Assembly (NCBI GenBank): GCA_002411615.1
Contig: DHOF01000006.1
Span: 1 to 9,688 of the forward strand
Direction of reading: 5' to 3'
From: Ruminococcaceae bacterium UBA5397
GTDB taxonomy: Bacteria; Bacillota; Clostridia; Oscillospirales; Acutalibacteraceae
Length of the DNA stretch: 9,688 nucleotides
The position numbers and the translations under genes were made by a program. The notes under the pieces are model-generated. The model was not told where the DNA came from and did no database searches. It saw only the letters and a list, made by a program, of their open reading frames with translations. Shown here piece after piece: positions 1 to 6,102 of this stretch (position 1 is the stretch's first letter; each line of letters begins with the position of its first letter).

Positions 1-1
1 A

Positions 2-922
2 CCAGATGGAAAGTTCTATCTTGCCCAGAGTGATGGAACCTTGCTGACTCAAACCGGATGGCTTGAGACGAGCCAATACGATGGGGTTACAGAGCGCTAT
101 TATTTGGAAAATCCAACGGGAAATTATTCGACCGTTAAAATAGGATTCTTTGATTTAGATGGATATTCCTATTATGGAATTCCAGATGAAGGCCATGTTT
201 TAAGAGGGAAAAAAGTAATTAGCGGACAGATGTTCTTTGCGGATGAAAATGGTCATTTGCAGGAAACAACCGGATGGCTTATCACGTCGGAATATGATAA
301 CGGAACCCTGCAGCGCTATTATCTGAATGATTCTGCCGTTCCAGGACATCCCGGTGCCATAATTGGGCCGTTTACAGCGGATGGGAAAAAGTATTACGGC
401 CGAGAAGATACCGGATATGAAGTACGCGGAACTTATCGTGCCCCCGGCGGTACCATTTATTATGCGGATAATGATGGCGTTTTGATGGATGTACCGCCCG
501 AAATTGCAGAGATGGAAGGGCGGGCACAAGGGTATAGCAGTGATACCAATTATTTGATTCTTGTCAATACGAGTGCTCATAAAGTTTCCGTATTTTATGG
601 ATGGTCCGGAAACTGGAATCGCCTTTATACATGGGACTGCGCAAATGGAGCGCCGGGAACCCCTACGATTACTGGGGAATTTTCTACGTCGTCTAAGGGA
701 TATTATTTTGATTCAGGCTCTGCAAGATGTTTTTACTATACGCAGTTTTGTGGGGATTTTCTATTCCATTCCACTTTGTATTATCAGTATCCAACGCCCG
801 ATTATCCGATGGATAATCGGGTTGGAATGGCACTTTCACATGGATGTGTCCGATTAAGATTGGAAAATGCGAAATGGATTTATGATAATATTCCATATGG
901 AACTAAGGTCGTTTCTTACTGA
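2..922 (+). CDS. L,D-transpeptidase (YkuD) with N-terminal cell-wall-binding-type repeats; 5' end outside the window
   Basis: Probably a secreted enzyme that makes 3-3 cross-links in peptidoglycan or attaches material to it. The reading frame is open to the left edge, so the start and any signal peptide lie outside; a TTG codon at 41 is internal. The first ~165 visible residues are Tyr/Trp/Gly-rich repeats (GW..TS.YD..., RYYL, ADG/DENG turns), as in choline- or glucan-binding-type cell-wall anchors. From about 530 a YkuD catalytic domain runs to the stop. Its hallmarks are an upstream FHS histidine motif and the catalytic ALSHGCVRL motif, with the nucleophile Cys at 845-847. The protein ends 24 residues after the Cys at VVSY, which is normal for the family. 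A strong terminator follows, so it belongs to a different transcription unit from the sugar genes. The family call is firm; the ligand of the repeats is unknown. Confidence 0.9.
   Translation, partial: PDGKFYLAQSDGTLLTQTGWLETSQYDGVTERYYLENPTGNYSTVKIGFFDLDGYSYYGIPDEGHVLRGKKVISGQMFFADENGHLQETTGWLITSEYDNGTLQRYYLNDSAVPGHPGAIIGPFTADGKKYYGREDTGYEVRGTYRAPGGTIYYADNDGVLMDVPPEIAEMEGRAQGYSSDTNYLILVNTSAHKVSVFYGWSGNWNRLYTWDCANGAPGTPTITGEFSTSSKGYYFDSGSARCFYYTQFCGDFLFHSTLYYQYPTPDYPMDNRVGMALSHGCVRLRLENAKWIYDNIPYGTKVVSY
56..490 (+). repeat. Two tandem ~72-residue aromatic repeats within the L,D-transpeptidase gene
   Basis: Repeat 1 (56-271) and repeat 2 (272 to about 490) align over their whole length: GWL-TS-YD, then RYYL, IG-F--DG--YYG, D-G--VRG, and a closing FFADENG or YYADNDG block. 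The codons at 2-55 encode FYLAQSDGTL, the end of a further copy, so at least three units exist in the full gene. The copies are diverged at DNA level, so this is an old protein repeat and not a recent duplication. Such units usually form solenoids binding cell-wall polymer or polysaccharide. Confidence 0.7.
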
Positions 923-933
923 AAGATTGGTTT

Positions 934-970
934 TTGTGGCCAGAAATCAAATTTCTGGCCACAATTTTAT
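934..970 (+). terminator. Intrinsic terminator of the L,D-transpeptidase gene
   Basis: A 14-bp perfect stem (934-947 with 951-964) has a 3-nt CAA loop and is followed by a short T-rich tail (ATTTTAT). It begins 11 nt after the stop codon. The GTGGCCAG core makes it very stable. The U-tract is short, so termination may be incomplete. Confidence 0.8.
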
Positions 971-983
971 CTGAAAAAGTGTC

Positions 984-1012
984 TTGCAAAACTACGCGCG
1001 AATCAGTATGAT
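984..1012 (+). promoter_or_regulatory. Sigma-A promoter of the LacI-type regulator gene
   Basis: A -35 box TTGCAA (984-989) and a -10 box TATGAT (1007-1012) lie exactly 17 nt apart, which puts transcription start near 1019, about 27 nt before the ATG. A second TATGAT (1020-1025) lacks a properly spaced -35 box. No clear CG-centred LacI operator overlaps this promoter, so autoregulation is not evident. Confidence 0.6.
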
Positions 1013-1045
1013 ATTTAGGTATGATAAAAGAAAGAGGAAGCCGTC

Positions 1046-2050
1046 ATGGAAAAAGCAAAAAGTATTAAAGAAATTGCCAAATTGGCCGGCGTTTCTACGG
1101 CAACCGTTTCGCGTGTGATCAATCAGAATGGTCGCTTTTCAAGAGAAACGGAAGAACGTGTGCGCCGTGTGATCCGAGAAAACGATTATATCCCGAATAT
1201 GAGTGCAAAAGGACTGCGAACCAGCCGTACCCGCGTAGTAGGAATCATTGTACCGGATATTACAAACCCGCATTTTGCAAATCTGGTCCTCCATCTGGAG
1301 ATGGATTTATTTCGAAGAGGATATTCCTGTTTGATCTGCAACACAAACGAATCCGAAGAGCTGGAAAGTAAACACATTCAGTCTTTAACAGCACAAAATG
1401 TCAGCGGGATTGTGCTGATTTCGGGAATGAGAAATTATGAGGAGCTTGGAGATTTGCCGGTCGTCTATGTGGATCGCCCTTCCAATAGTCAGGACAAAGA
1501 AGAAGTGATGATTGAATCTGATAATGAAGAGGGTGGATATCTCGCAACAAGAGAACTGATTCAATCCGGATGCCGCCATATTTTGATTCTGAAGAGCTTA
1601 GGGAATGATTCCAACCAGTTTGCTCGATATTGTGGATTTCGGCGTGCATTGAACGAATTCAAGATTAAAGAGGAACGCTCTTTGTGTATTAATCTAAAAG
1701 CTGTTTCTATGGAGGAAGCCAGAGAATCTATTTTATTTATGCTGGATCGGGAAGCAAAGTTCGATGGAATTATGTCAACTACAGATACATTGGCTGCCGG
1801 CGCTGTGATTGCTTTGCGTGAGCGTGGATTAGAGGTTCCAAAGGATATTTTAGTAACCGGGTTTGATGACTGCCAAATAGCGGCAGCTTGTGGCCCTGGA
1901 ATCACCAGTGTGCATCAGGATATCGACCAGATGTCTCGGATGGCTGCAAAGCTTCTTTTTGAGATGATGCACGATAGAAAACAAATTCATCATCATTATC
2001 GTCTTCCAGTGAGCTTAACGGTGCGAAATTCAACTTGCCGCCCGAATTGA
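1046..2050 (+). CDS. LacI/GalR-family transcriptional regulator, probable regulator of the allose operon
   Basis: A DNA-binding repressor expected to bind operators upstream of alsB and release them on binding a sugar or sugar phosphate. The 334 residues match usual LacI length. Residues 6-27 form the helix-turn-helix (IKEIAKLAGVSTATVSRVIN). Residues 51-62 form the hinge helix (NMSAKGLRTSRT). Residues 64 to ~330 form the periplasmic-binding-protein-like sensor, starting with VVGIIVPDITNPHF and including GIMSTTDTLAAGA and the late TGFDD motif. The ATG at 1046 has GAGGAA (1034-1039) upstream. The gene has its own promoter and terminator and sits directly before alsB in the same direction. E. 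coli controls its allose genes with an RpiR-type protein, so a LacI-type protein here is a regulatory substitution. The effector is inferred from context only; a ribose or other pentose regulator is the main alternative. Confidence 0.92.
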   Translation: MEKAKSIKEIAKLAGVSTATVSRVINQNGRFSRETEERVRRVIRENDYIPNMSAKGLRTSRTRVVGIIVPDITNPHFANLVLHLEMDLFRRGYSCLICNTNESEELESKHIQSLTAQNVSGIVLISGMRNYEELGDLPVVYVDRPSNSQDKEEVMIESDNEEGGYLATRELIQSGCRHILILKSLGNDSNQFARYCGFRRALNEFKIKEERSLCINLKAVSMEEARESILFMLDREAKFDGIMSTTDTLAAGAVIALRERGLEVPKDILVTGFDDCQIAAACGPGITSVHQDIDQMSRMAAKLLFEMMHDRKQIHHHYRLPVSLTVRNSTCRPN

Positions 2051-2077
2051 TCGATTGCTTAATTAAATAAAGAATCA

Positions 2078-2116
2078 AAAACTCCCTGATTTTTTCCAAA
2101 ATCAGGGAGTTTTGTT
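2078..2116 (+). terminator. Intrinsic terminator after the LacI-type regulator gene
   Basis: A 16-bp perfect stem (2078-2093 with 2098-2113) has a TTCC loop. The core is ACTCCCTGAT paired with ATCAGGGAGT, flanked by A-tract and T-tract. It lies 27 nt past the stop and separates regulator transcription from the alsB promoter. The symmetric A/T flanks mean it could also work on the other strand. Confidence 0.88.
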
Positions 2117-2158
2117 CAATTTGTAGCTTGATTATGATTGCTTTATCTTTCACAATGA

Positions 2159-2176
2159 GCAATTTGTACAAATTGC
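2159..2176 (+). promoter_or_regulatory. 18-bp perfect palindrome upstream of the alsB promoter, candidate operator
   Basis: GCAATTTGTACAAATTGC is a perfect inverted repeat centred between 2167 and 2168, about 52 bp before the -35 box. Half of it, CAATTTGTA, recurs at 2117-2125, exactly 43 bp upstream (about four helical turns). It lacks the CG centre of most LacI-type operators, so a different protein may bind it. No T-tract follows, so it is not a terminator. Confidence 0.45.
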
Positions 2177-2192
2177 GCAAACGATTACTCAA
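2173..2192 (+). promoter_or_regulatory. CG-centred LacI-type operator candidate (distal site)
   Basis: An imperfect 20-bp palindrome with halves TTGCGCAAAC and GATTACTCAA, in which 7 of 10 positions are symmetric and the centre is CG, as in LacI/GalR operators. It overlaps the end of the 18-bp palindrome by 4 nt. It shares G.AA.CGATTAC with the proximal site at 2261-2274. The two centres are 85 bp apart, close to eight helical turns, which would allow a repression loop. Confidence 0.45.
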
Positions 2193-2218
2193 CATTCATC
2201 CGAAAAAAAATTCATGTA

Positions 2219-2247
2219 TTGACTTATATTTGGCACAATAGTATATT
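2219..2247 (+). promoter_or_regulatory. Main promoter of the alsBACEK-rpiB operon
   Basis: TTGACT (2219-2224) and TATATT (2242-2247) are separated by 17 nt, each one mismatch from the sigma-A consensus. Predicted start is about 2254, giving an ~83-nt leader before alsB. An A8 tract (2203-2210) just upstream may act as an UP element. The -10 box lies in a short inverted repeat, ACAATA-GTA-TATTGT (2235-2249), which may be chance in such AT-rich DNA. Confidence 0.75.
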
Positions 2248-2259
2248 GTAAATGAAAGT

Positions 2260-2312
2260 GGGAAATCGATTACATTTTATGGTTTCCCGAAAATATCCGA
2301 GTTTGTATCGGA
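2260..2312 (+). other. Two small hairpins in the alsB mRNA leader
   Basis: Hairpin A pairs GGGAAATC (2260-2267) with GGTTTCCC (2281-2288), 8 bp with one G-U pair and a 13-nt loop. Hairpin B pairs TCCGA (2296-2300) with TCGGA (2308-2312) across a 7-nt loop. Hairpin A lies near the predicted 5' end and could protect the mRNA. There is no match to a riboswitch I recognise, and hairpin A partly reflects the symmetry of the operator it contains. Confidence 0.3.
2261..2274 (+). promoter_or_regulatory. CcpA cre-like / LacI-type operator just downstream of the predicted start
   Basis: GGAAATCGATTACA fits the catabolite-responsive-element consensus TGWAANCGNTNWCA at every position but the first. It falls at about +8 to +21 relative to the predicted start, a place where a bound protein would block transcription. 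It could serve CcpA, the neighbouring LacI-type regulator, or both, since these related proteins recognise similar CG-centred sites. Confidence 0.5.
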
Positions 2313-2336
2313 ACAAAATTTAGGAGGAAGTTTAGT

Positions 2337-3365
2337 ATGAAAAAAATGAAAGCTTTTATTGCAGCAGTTATGGCCGCTGCAATGAGCCTGAGCATGGCAG
2401 CCTGCGGGTCGTCCAGCTCATCATCCACAGCCTCTGCAACAGCATCCGGTTCTGCTGCCAGCACTGCAGCCGCTTCAGGAGAAGCTCAGTATGCAGTTGT
2501 TCTGAAAGTTCTGTCCAGCCAGTTCTGGCAGAGCATGCGTGATGGAATTCAGGTAGAAGCTGATAAACTCGGCGTCAAAGTTGACATTTATGCCGCGAAT
2601 ACAGAGGATGATGTCGAAGGTCAGGTTTCTTTGCTTGAAAACGCAATCTCCAAAGGAACTTACAAAGCAATCGGCGTTGCTCCAATTTCCGATGTAAACC
2701 TCAATAACGCGATTGCAGATGCAACTTCTAAGGGAATTAAGATCGTTGATATTGATGAAAAAATCAACATGGATGCACTTTCTAAGTTAGGCGGTTCTTG
2801 CTATGCTTATGTCGCAACCGATAATAAAGCAGTCGGCAAGATGGGTGCAGAAAACCTCATTAAGCAAATCGGCGGTTCCGGCGAAGTCGCTATCGTCGAA
2901 GGCAAAGCTGGTGCCGTTTCTGGCGAAAATCGCCGCGATGGTGCAAAAGCCGCTTTTGAAGCAGCCGGTTTGAAAATTGTAGAGAGCCAGCCTGCTGATT
3001 GGGATCGTACCAAGGCATATGATGTTGCAACCAACTATATCACTGCTCACCCGGATCTGAAAGCAATTTATTGCTGCAATGATACGATGGCAATGGGCGT
3101 TCAGGAAGCTGTTGAGGCTTCCGGAAAGAACGTCAAGGTTTGCGGAACCGATGGCAATGACGATGCAATCCAGTCTGTAGCGGATGGTAAACTCGCAGCT
3201 ACTGTTGCACAGGATCCTGCTTCCGTCGGCGCAAAGGGACTTGATCTGCTGGCTGAGGCTGTTCAGAAAGATGCAAAGCCCCAAGTTGGTGCAGATGTTC
3301 CGGTTTACAGCATTGATGCAATTCTGATTACCAAGGATAATGCTTCTCAGTATCTCAAAAAGTAA
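2337..3365 (+). CDS. alsB: AlsB-type D-allose-binding lipoprotein of an ABC transporter
   Basis: Extracellular sugar-binding subunit. Residues 1-23 are a lipoprotein signal peptide with lipobox SMAAC, so Cys23 would be lipidated and hold the protein on the outer membrane face. A Ser/Ala/Thr/Gly linker follows to ~residue 49. The rest is a type 1 periplasmic-binding fold resembling E. coli AlsB: YAVVLK.LS..FW near the start, VDIYA, AP.S.VNL, DEKI.MD.L..GG, EGKAG..SGE.RR.GA, SQPADWDR.KA.DVATN, AIYC.NDTMAMGV, and GTDGND followed by TVAQ. These blocks, above all SQPADWDR and EGKAGAVSGE, separate it from RbsB. The ATG at 2337 has AGGAGG (2322-2327) 9 nt upstream. It is first in the operon and followed by a structured 172-nt gap. 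D-allose is the best call; weak ribose or allulose binding is possible. Confidence 0.9.
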   Translation: MKKMKAFIAAVMAAAMSLSMAACGSSSSSSTASATASGSAASTAAASGEAQYAVVLKVLSSQFWQSMRDGIQVEADKLGVKVDIYAANTEDDVEGQVSLLENAISKGTYKAIGVAPISDVNLNNAIADATSKGIKIVDIDEKINMDALSKLGGSCYAYVATDNKAVGKMGAENLIKQIGGSGEVAIVEGKAGAVSGENRRDGAKAAFEAAGLKIVESQPADWDRTKAYDVATNYITAHPDLKAIYCCNDTMAMGVQEAVEASGKNVKVCGTDGNDDAIQSVADGKLAATVAQDPASVGAKGLDLLAEAVQKDAKPQVGADVPVYSIDAILITKDNASQYLKK

Positions 3366-3390
3366 GATTATTTTTTAAGAAGCATTGCAA

Positions 3391-3425
3391 ACGGCGCCTC
3401 TGCAAGGAATTGCAGCAGGCGCTGT
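3391..3425 (+). other. Strong RNA hairpin in the alsB-alsA spacer
   Basis: Left arm 3391-3405 pairs with 3410-3425 (15 bp, one bulged C at 3416, one G-U pair) around a GGAA tetraloop; the core pairs GCGCCTCTGCAA with TTGCAG-C-AGGCGC. It sits 26 nt after the alsB stop and lacks a downstream T-tract, so it looks more like a 3'-end stabiliser or processing barrier for alsB mRNA than a full terminator. This would give the usual excess of binding protein over membrane subunits. Confidence 0.55.
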
Positions 3426-3429
3426 GAGC

Positions 3430-3470
3430 GGTAGGCACTGCAGAAAAAGCAGAATTTTGAAGTGCCTGCC
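3430..3470 (+). other. Second RNA hairpin in the alsB-alsA spacer
   Basis: GGTAGGCACT (3430-3439) pairs with AGTGCCTGCC (3461-3470), 10 bp with one G-U pair. The apical part may fold further. Flanking CGCTGT (3420-3425) can pair with ACAGCG (3477-3482) to lengthen it, but those bases are also used by the first hairpin, so the two structures compete. Confidence 0.45.
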
Positions 3471-3492
3471 CTGCTGACAGCGTCTGGCCGAA

Positions 3493-3520
3493 CCGAATCT
3501 TTAGACTCGGATTTTACTTT
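3493..3520 (+). other. Small hairpin with T-rich tail just before the alsA ribosome binding site
   Basis: CCGAATC (3493-3499) pairs with GACTCGG (3504-3510), 6 of 7 pairs with one A-C mismatch and a TTTA loop, followed by ATTTTACTTT. It resembles a weak attenuator ending next to the alsA ribosome binding site (AAGGAG, 3523-3528). Partial termination here would lower alsA and downstream expression. No leader peptide or ligand site was identified. Confidence 0.35.
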
Positions 3521-3537
3521 GAAAGGAGAGAATACGT

Positions 3538-5064
3538 TTGGAACCAATTGTTCAAATGAAGGATATAACCAAGCGTTTTCCAGGGGTTGTAGCACTTAAC
3601 AAGATTAATTTTGATGTGTGTCCCGGCGAGGTGCATGTTTTACTTGGAGAAAATGGTGCAGGAAAATCAACTTTGATGAAGGTGCTTAGCGGCGCTTATA
3701 AGCCAGATGAAGGAAGTATTGTACTTAACGGAAAAGAGTATGACAAGCTGACTCCGCATTTGTCGTCCGAAGGCGGAATTAGCATTATTTATCAGGAACT
3801 GAGTGTCGTTAACTGGCTTGATATTCGTGAAAATCTATTTATGGGGCGGCTGCCGATGAAAAAGGTGGGCCCTGCCTCTGTCGTTGATTATGCGACAATG
3901 AATGCAAAGACAAAAGAGTTACTTAAAAAAGTGAATCTTTCCCATTGTACGCCGACCACTAATGTAGGAGATTTGAGCATCAGTGAAAAGCAAATGGTCG
4001 AAATTGCAAAATCAATTGCATTCAACGCAAGGGTGATCGTAATGGACGAACCGACGTCCTCCCTTACAGAGGATGAAGTGCAAAAGCTCTTTACGATTAT
4101 CCGCCAATTAAAGGCAGAGGGCCGCGGAGTCGTTTTTATTTCCCATAAGCTTTCCGAAATTTCAGAAATTGGGGACCGAATTACGATCTTAAAAGATGGT
4201 GGATATGTAGGGACTTACAATGTTTCTGATCTGACAACCGATGACATGATCCGAAAGATGGTTGGCCGTGAGATTAAAGGAACCTATCAGCATTTGCCGG
4301 AAGAGCATTATCAGTTCGGCGATGTGATGTTTTCCTGCAAAAATCTTACCCGTAAAGATCATTTAGTCGAGAATATTTCTTTTGATCTTAGAAAAGGCGA
4401 AATTTTAGGCTTTTCAGGATTGGTCGGAGCAGGCCGCAGTGAGACAATGTGTGCGGTTTATGGAGCTGCACCAAAAATTTCCGGCGATATTTTTTTGAAT
4501 GGCAAAAAATTAAAAATTAAAAATCCTTATGACGCTTTGAGAAACGGAATCGGGATGGTAACGGAAAACCGGCGTGAGACCGGATTCTTCCAAAATTTCA
4601 GCAATCAGCGAAATATCGCGATCGCGCGGCAGCTAAAAGAATCTAAATTGGATGGCTTAATCGGACTGACTAATGAATCAGAAGAGAAAAAGATGGCGGA
4701 CGAGGAGCATGAAGCGATTCGAATTAAGTGGACTTCGCGTGAGCAGCTGACCTCGCAGCTTTCAGGTGGGAATCAGCAAAAAGTGATCCTGGGCAAATGG
4801 ATGGCTGCTAATGTAAAGGTTTTAATTTTTGATGAGCCGACAAAAGGAATTGATGTCGGAACCAAGAGTGAAATTTATAAATTAATGCGCAAACTCGCAG
4901 ATAACGGGATCGGTGTAATCGTTGTTTCCAGTGAAATGCCGGAGCTGTTGGGACTGTGTGACCGGATTATCATTATGGCAAACGGTCGAATTACAGGCAG
5001 TTATGATATTGCAGAAGCGACGGAAGAAAAGCTGGCAAAGGCAGCCACCAGCGAGATGGCATAA
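3538..5064 (+). CDS. alsA: AlsA-type double-domain sugar ABC transporter ATPase
   Basis: Cytoplasmic ATPase powering sugar uptake with the AlsC permease. The 508 residues are two fused ABC domains as in RbsA/AlsA/MglA. Domain 1: Walker A GENGAGKS (37-44), Q-loop Gln86, signature LSISEKQ (146-152), Walker B VIVMDE (166-171), switch His203. Domain 2: degenerate Walker A GLVGAGRSE (294-302), intact LSGGNQQK (408-415) and LIFDEP (429-434). A non-canonical first signature and a damaged second Walker A are normal in this family. The start is TTG at 3538, with AAGGAG (3523-3528) 9 nt upstream; the next Met (residue 7) lacks a site of its own. alsC follows after 18 nt. Sequence alone scarcely separates AlsA from RbsA; the allose assignment rests on alsB, alsE and alsK. 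Confidence 0.88.
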   Translation: MEPIVQMKDITKRFPGVVALNKINFDVCPGEVHVLLGENGAGKSTLMKVLSGAYKPDEGSIVLNGKEYDKLTPHLSSEGGISIIYQELSVVNWLDIRENLFMGRLPMKKVGPASVVDYATMNAKTKELLKKVNLSHCTPTTNVGDLSISEKQMVEIAKSIAFNARVIVMDEPTSSLTEDEVQKLFTIIRQLKAEGRGVVFISHKLSEISEIGDRITILKDGGYVGTYNVSDLTTDDMIRKMVGREIKGTYQHLPEEHYQFGDVMFSCKNLTRKDHLVENISFDLRKGEILGFSGLVGAGRSETMCAVYGAAPKISGDIFLNGKKLKIKNPYDALRNGIGMVTENRRETGFFQNFSNQRNIAIARQLKESKLDGLIGLTNESEEKKMADEEHEAIRIKWTSREQLTSQLSGGNQQKVILGKWMAANVKVLIFDEPTKGIDVGTKSEIYKLMRKLADNGIGVIVVSSEMPELLGLCDRIIIMANGRITGSYDIAEATEEKLAKAATSEMA

Positions 5065-5082
5065 TAACGGGAGGAAAGTAAG

Positions 5083-6063
5083 TTGAAAACGAAGACGATT
5101 GAAAAAAAGAAATTCACTTTCAGCGATTACTGGGATCGCTACAGTACGATTACGATTCTTGCGATCATGATCGTTGTATTTGGAGCATTGCGGCCTTCCA
5201 GTTTTCTGACGACAGGAAATCTAGTCAAAATTATGGAGCAAAGTTCCATTACGATTCTTCTGGGTCTTGGAGAATTTTTTGCTATTTTGCTTGGCGGAAT
5301 TGATTTGAGTGTCAGTTCGATTATGGCGCTTTCCGGCGCAATGACCGCAAAATTGATGATTAATGCAGGATTCGATCCATGGTTGGCCATTCTAGTCGGC
5401 ATTGTTTTCTTTGGCCTTTTTGTTGGACTAGTCAACGGCGTTTTGGTGACGGCAACGGGTCTTCCTCCTTTCATCATCACTTTGGGCACACAGGCAATCC
5501 TTCGCAGCCTTGTTTATATCGTTACAGATGCGCGTGCGGTATCCGGTTTACCGGCCTCATTTTCTACCAGTATTGGCGGAAAACTTTTCGGTGTAGTTCC
5601 AGTCCCGATCATTGTCGCATTGGTTGCAGCAGCTGTTTTGACTTTCTTTACCGTAAAATGTCAGTCTGGCCGTAACCTCTATGCATTAGGCGGAAACACA
5701 CAGTCTGCATGGTATGCCGGCATTACAGTTAAAAAACATACGATCATTGCTTTTGCAATTTCCGGACTTTGTGCAGCTTTAGCTGGAATGGTCAACATTG
5801 CACGACTTGCAGCAGCAGAGCCGAATGCGGGTACTGGTTACGAAACGTATGCAATCGAAGCTGTCATCATCGGCGGTGCTTCTTTCTTCGGTGGAATTGG
5901 CAAAATTCCGAAGGTGATTATTGGTGGTTTAATTATTGGTGTTATCAACAACGGCCTCAATATGGTGGGCGTTTCCAGCTATTATCAGCAATTGGCGATG
6001 GGCTGCCTGCTGATCATCGCAGTAACGTTGGATCGTTTCTTCGGAGCAAGCCGCAAAAGCTGA
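5083..6063 (+). CDS. alsC: AlsC-type sugar ABC transporter permease
   Basis: Integral membrane subunit forming the sugar channel, probably as a dimer on AlsA. The 326 residues equal the length I recall for E. coli AlsC. A charged, Lys-rich N-terminus precedes about eight to ten hydrophobic segments, beginning at residues 22-35. Family marks of the RbsC/AraH group are present: GGIDLSVSS (71-79), GRNLYALGGN (196-205), and the ATPase-contacting stretch AAEPNAGTGYE...IEAVIIGGASFFGG (244-271). The TTG at 5083 is preceded at 8 nt by GGGAGG (5069-5074). The next in-frame Met lies inside the first membrane segment, so TTG is the likely start. A 39-nt gap separates it from alsE. Confidence 0.88.
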   Translation: MKTKTIEKKKFTFSDYWDRYSTITILAIMIVVFGALRPSSFLTTGNLVKIMEQSSITILLGLGEFFAILLGGIDLSVSSIMALSGAMTAKLMINAGFDPWLAILVGIVFFGLFVGLVNGVLVTATGLPPFIITLGTQAILRSLVYIVTDARAVSGLPASFSTSIGGKLFGVVPVPIIVALVAAAVLTFFTVKCQSGRNLYALGGNTQSAWYAGITVKKHTIIAFAISGLCAALAGMVNIARLAAAEPNAGTGYETYAIEAVIIGGASFFGGIGKIPKVIIGGLIIGVINNGLNMVGVSSYYQQLAMGCLLIIAVTLDRFFGASRKS

Positions 6064-6102
6064 TTTTTCAAAATAAGTAAAAACTCTGGAGGAAAAAGAA
6101 AA

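Noticed and set aside
2235..2249. ACAATA-GTA-TATTGT inverted repeat over the alsB -10 box
   Set aside because: Six-bp arms in very AT-rich promoter DNA can arise by chance, and it is unlike the other operator candidates; noted under the promoter only.
2254..2336. Possible riboswitch in the alsB leader
   Set aside because: The leader is only ~83 nt with two small hairpins and no known aptamer core; hairpin A is largely explained by operator symmetry.
2787..3284. 165-codon open frame on the minus strand inside alsB
   Set aside because: It is antisense to a clearly conserved gene, is Cys/Ile-rich with no recognisable domain, and has no convincing ribosome binding site. It reflects codon use of the plus-strand gene.
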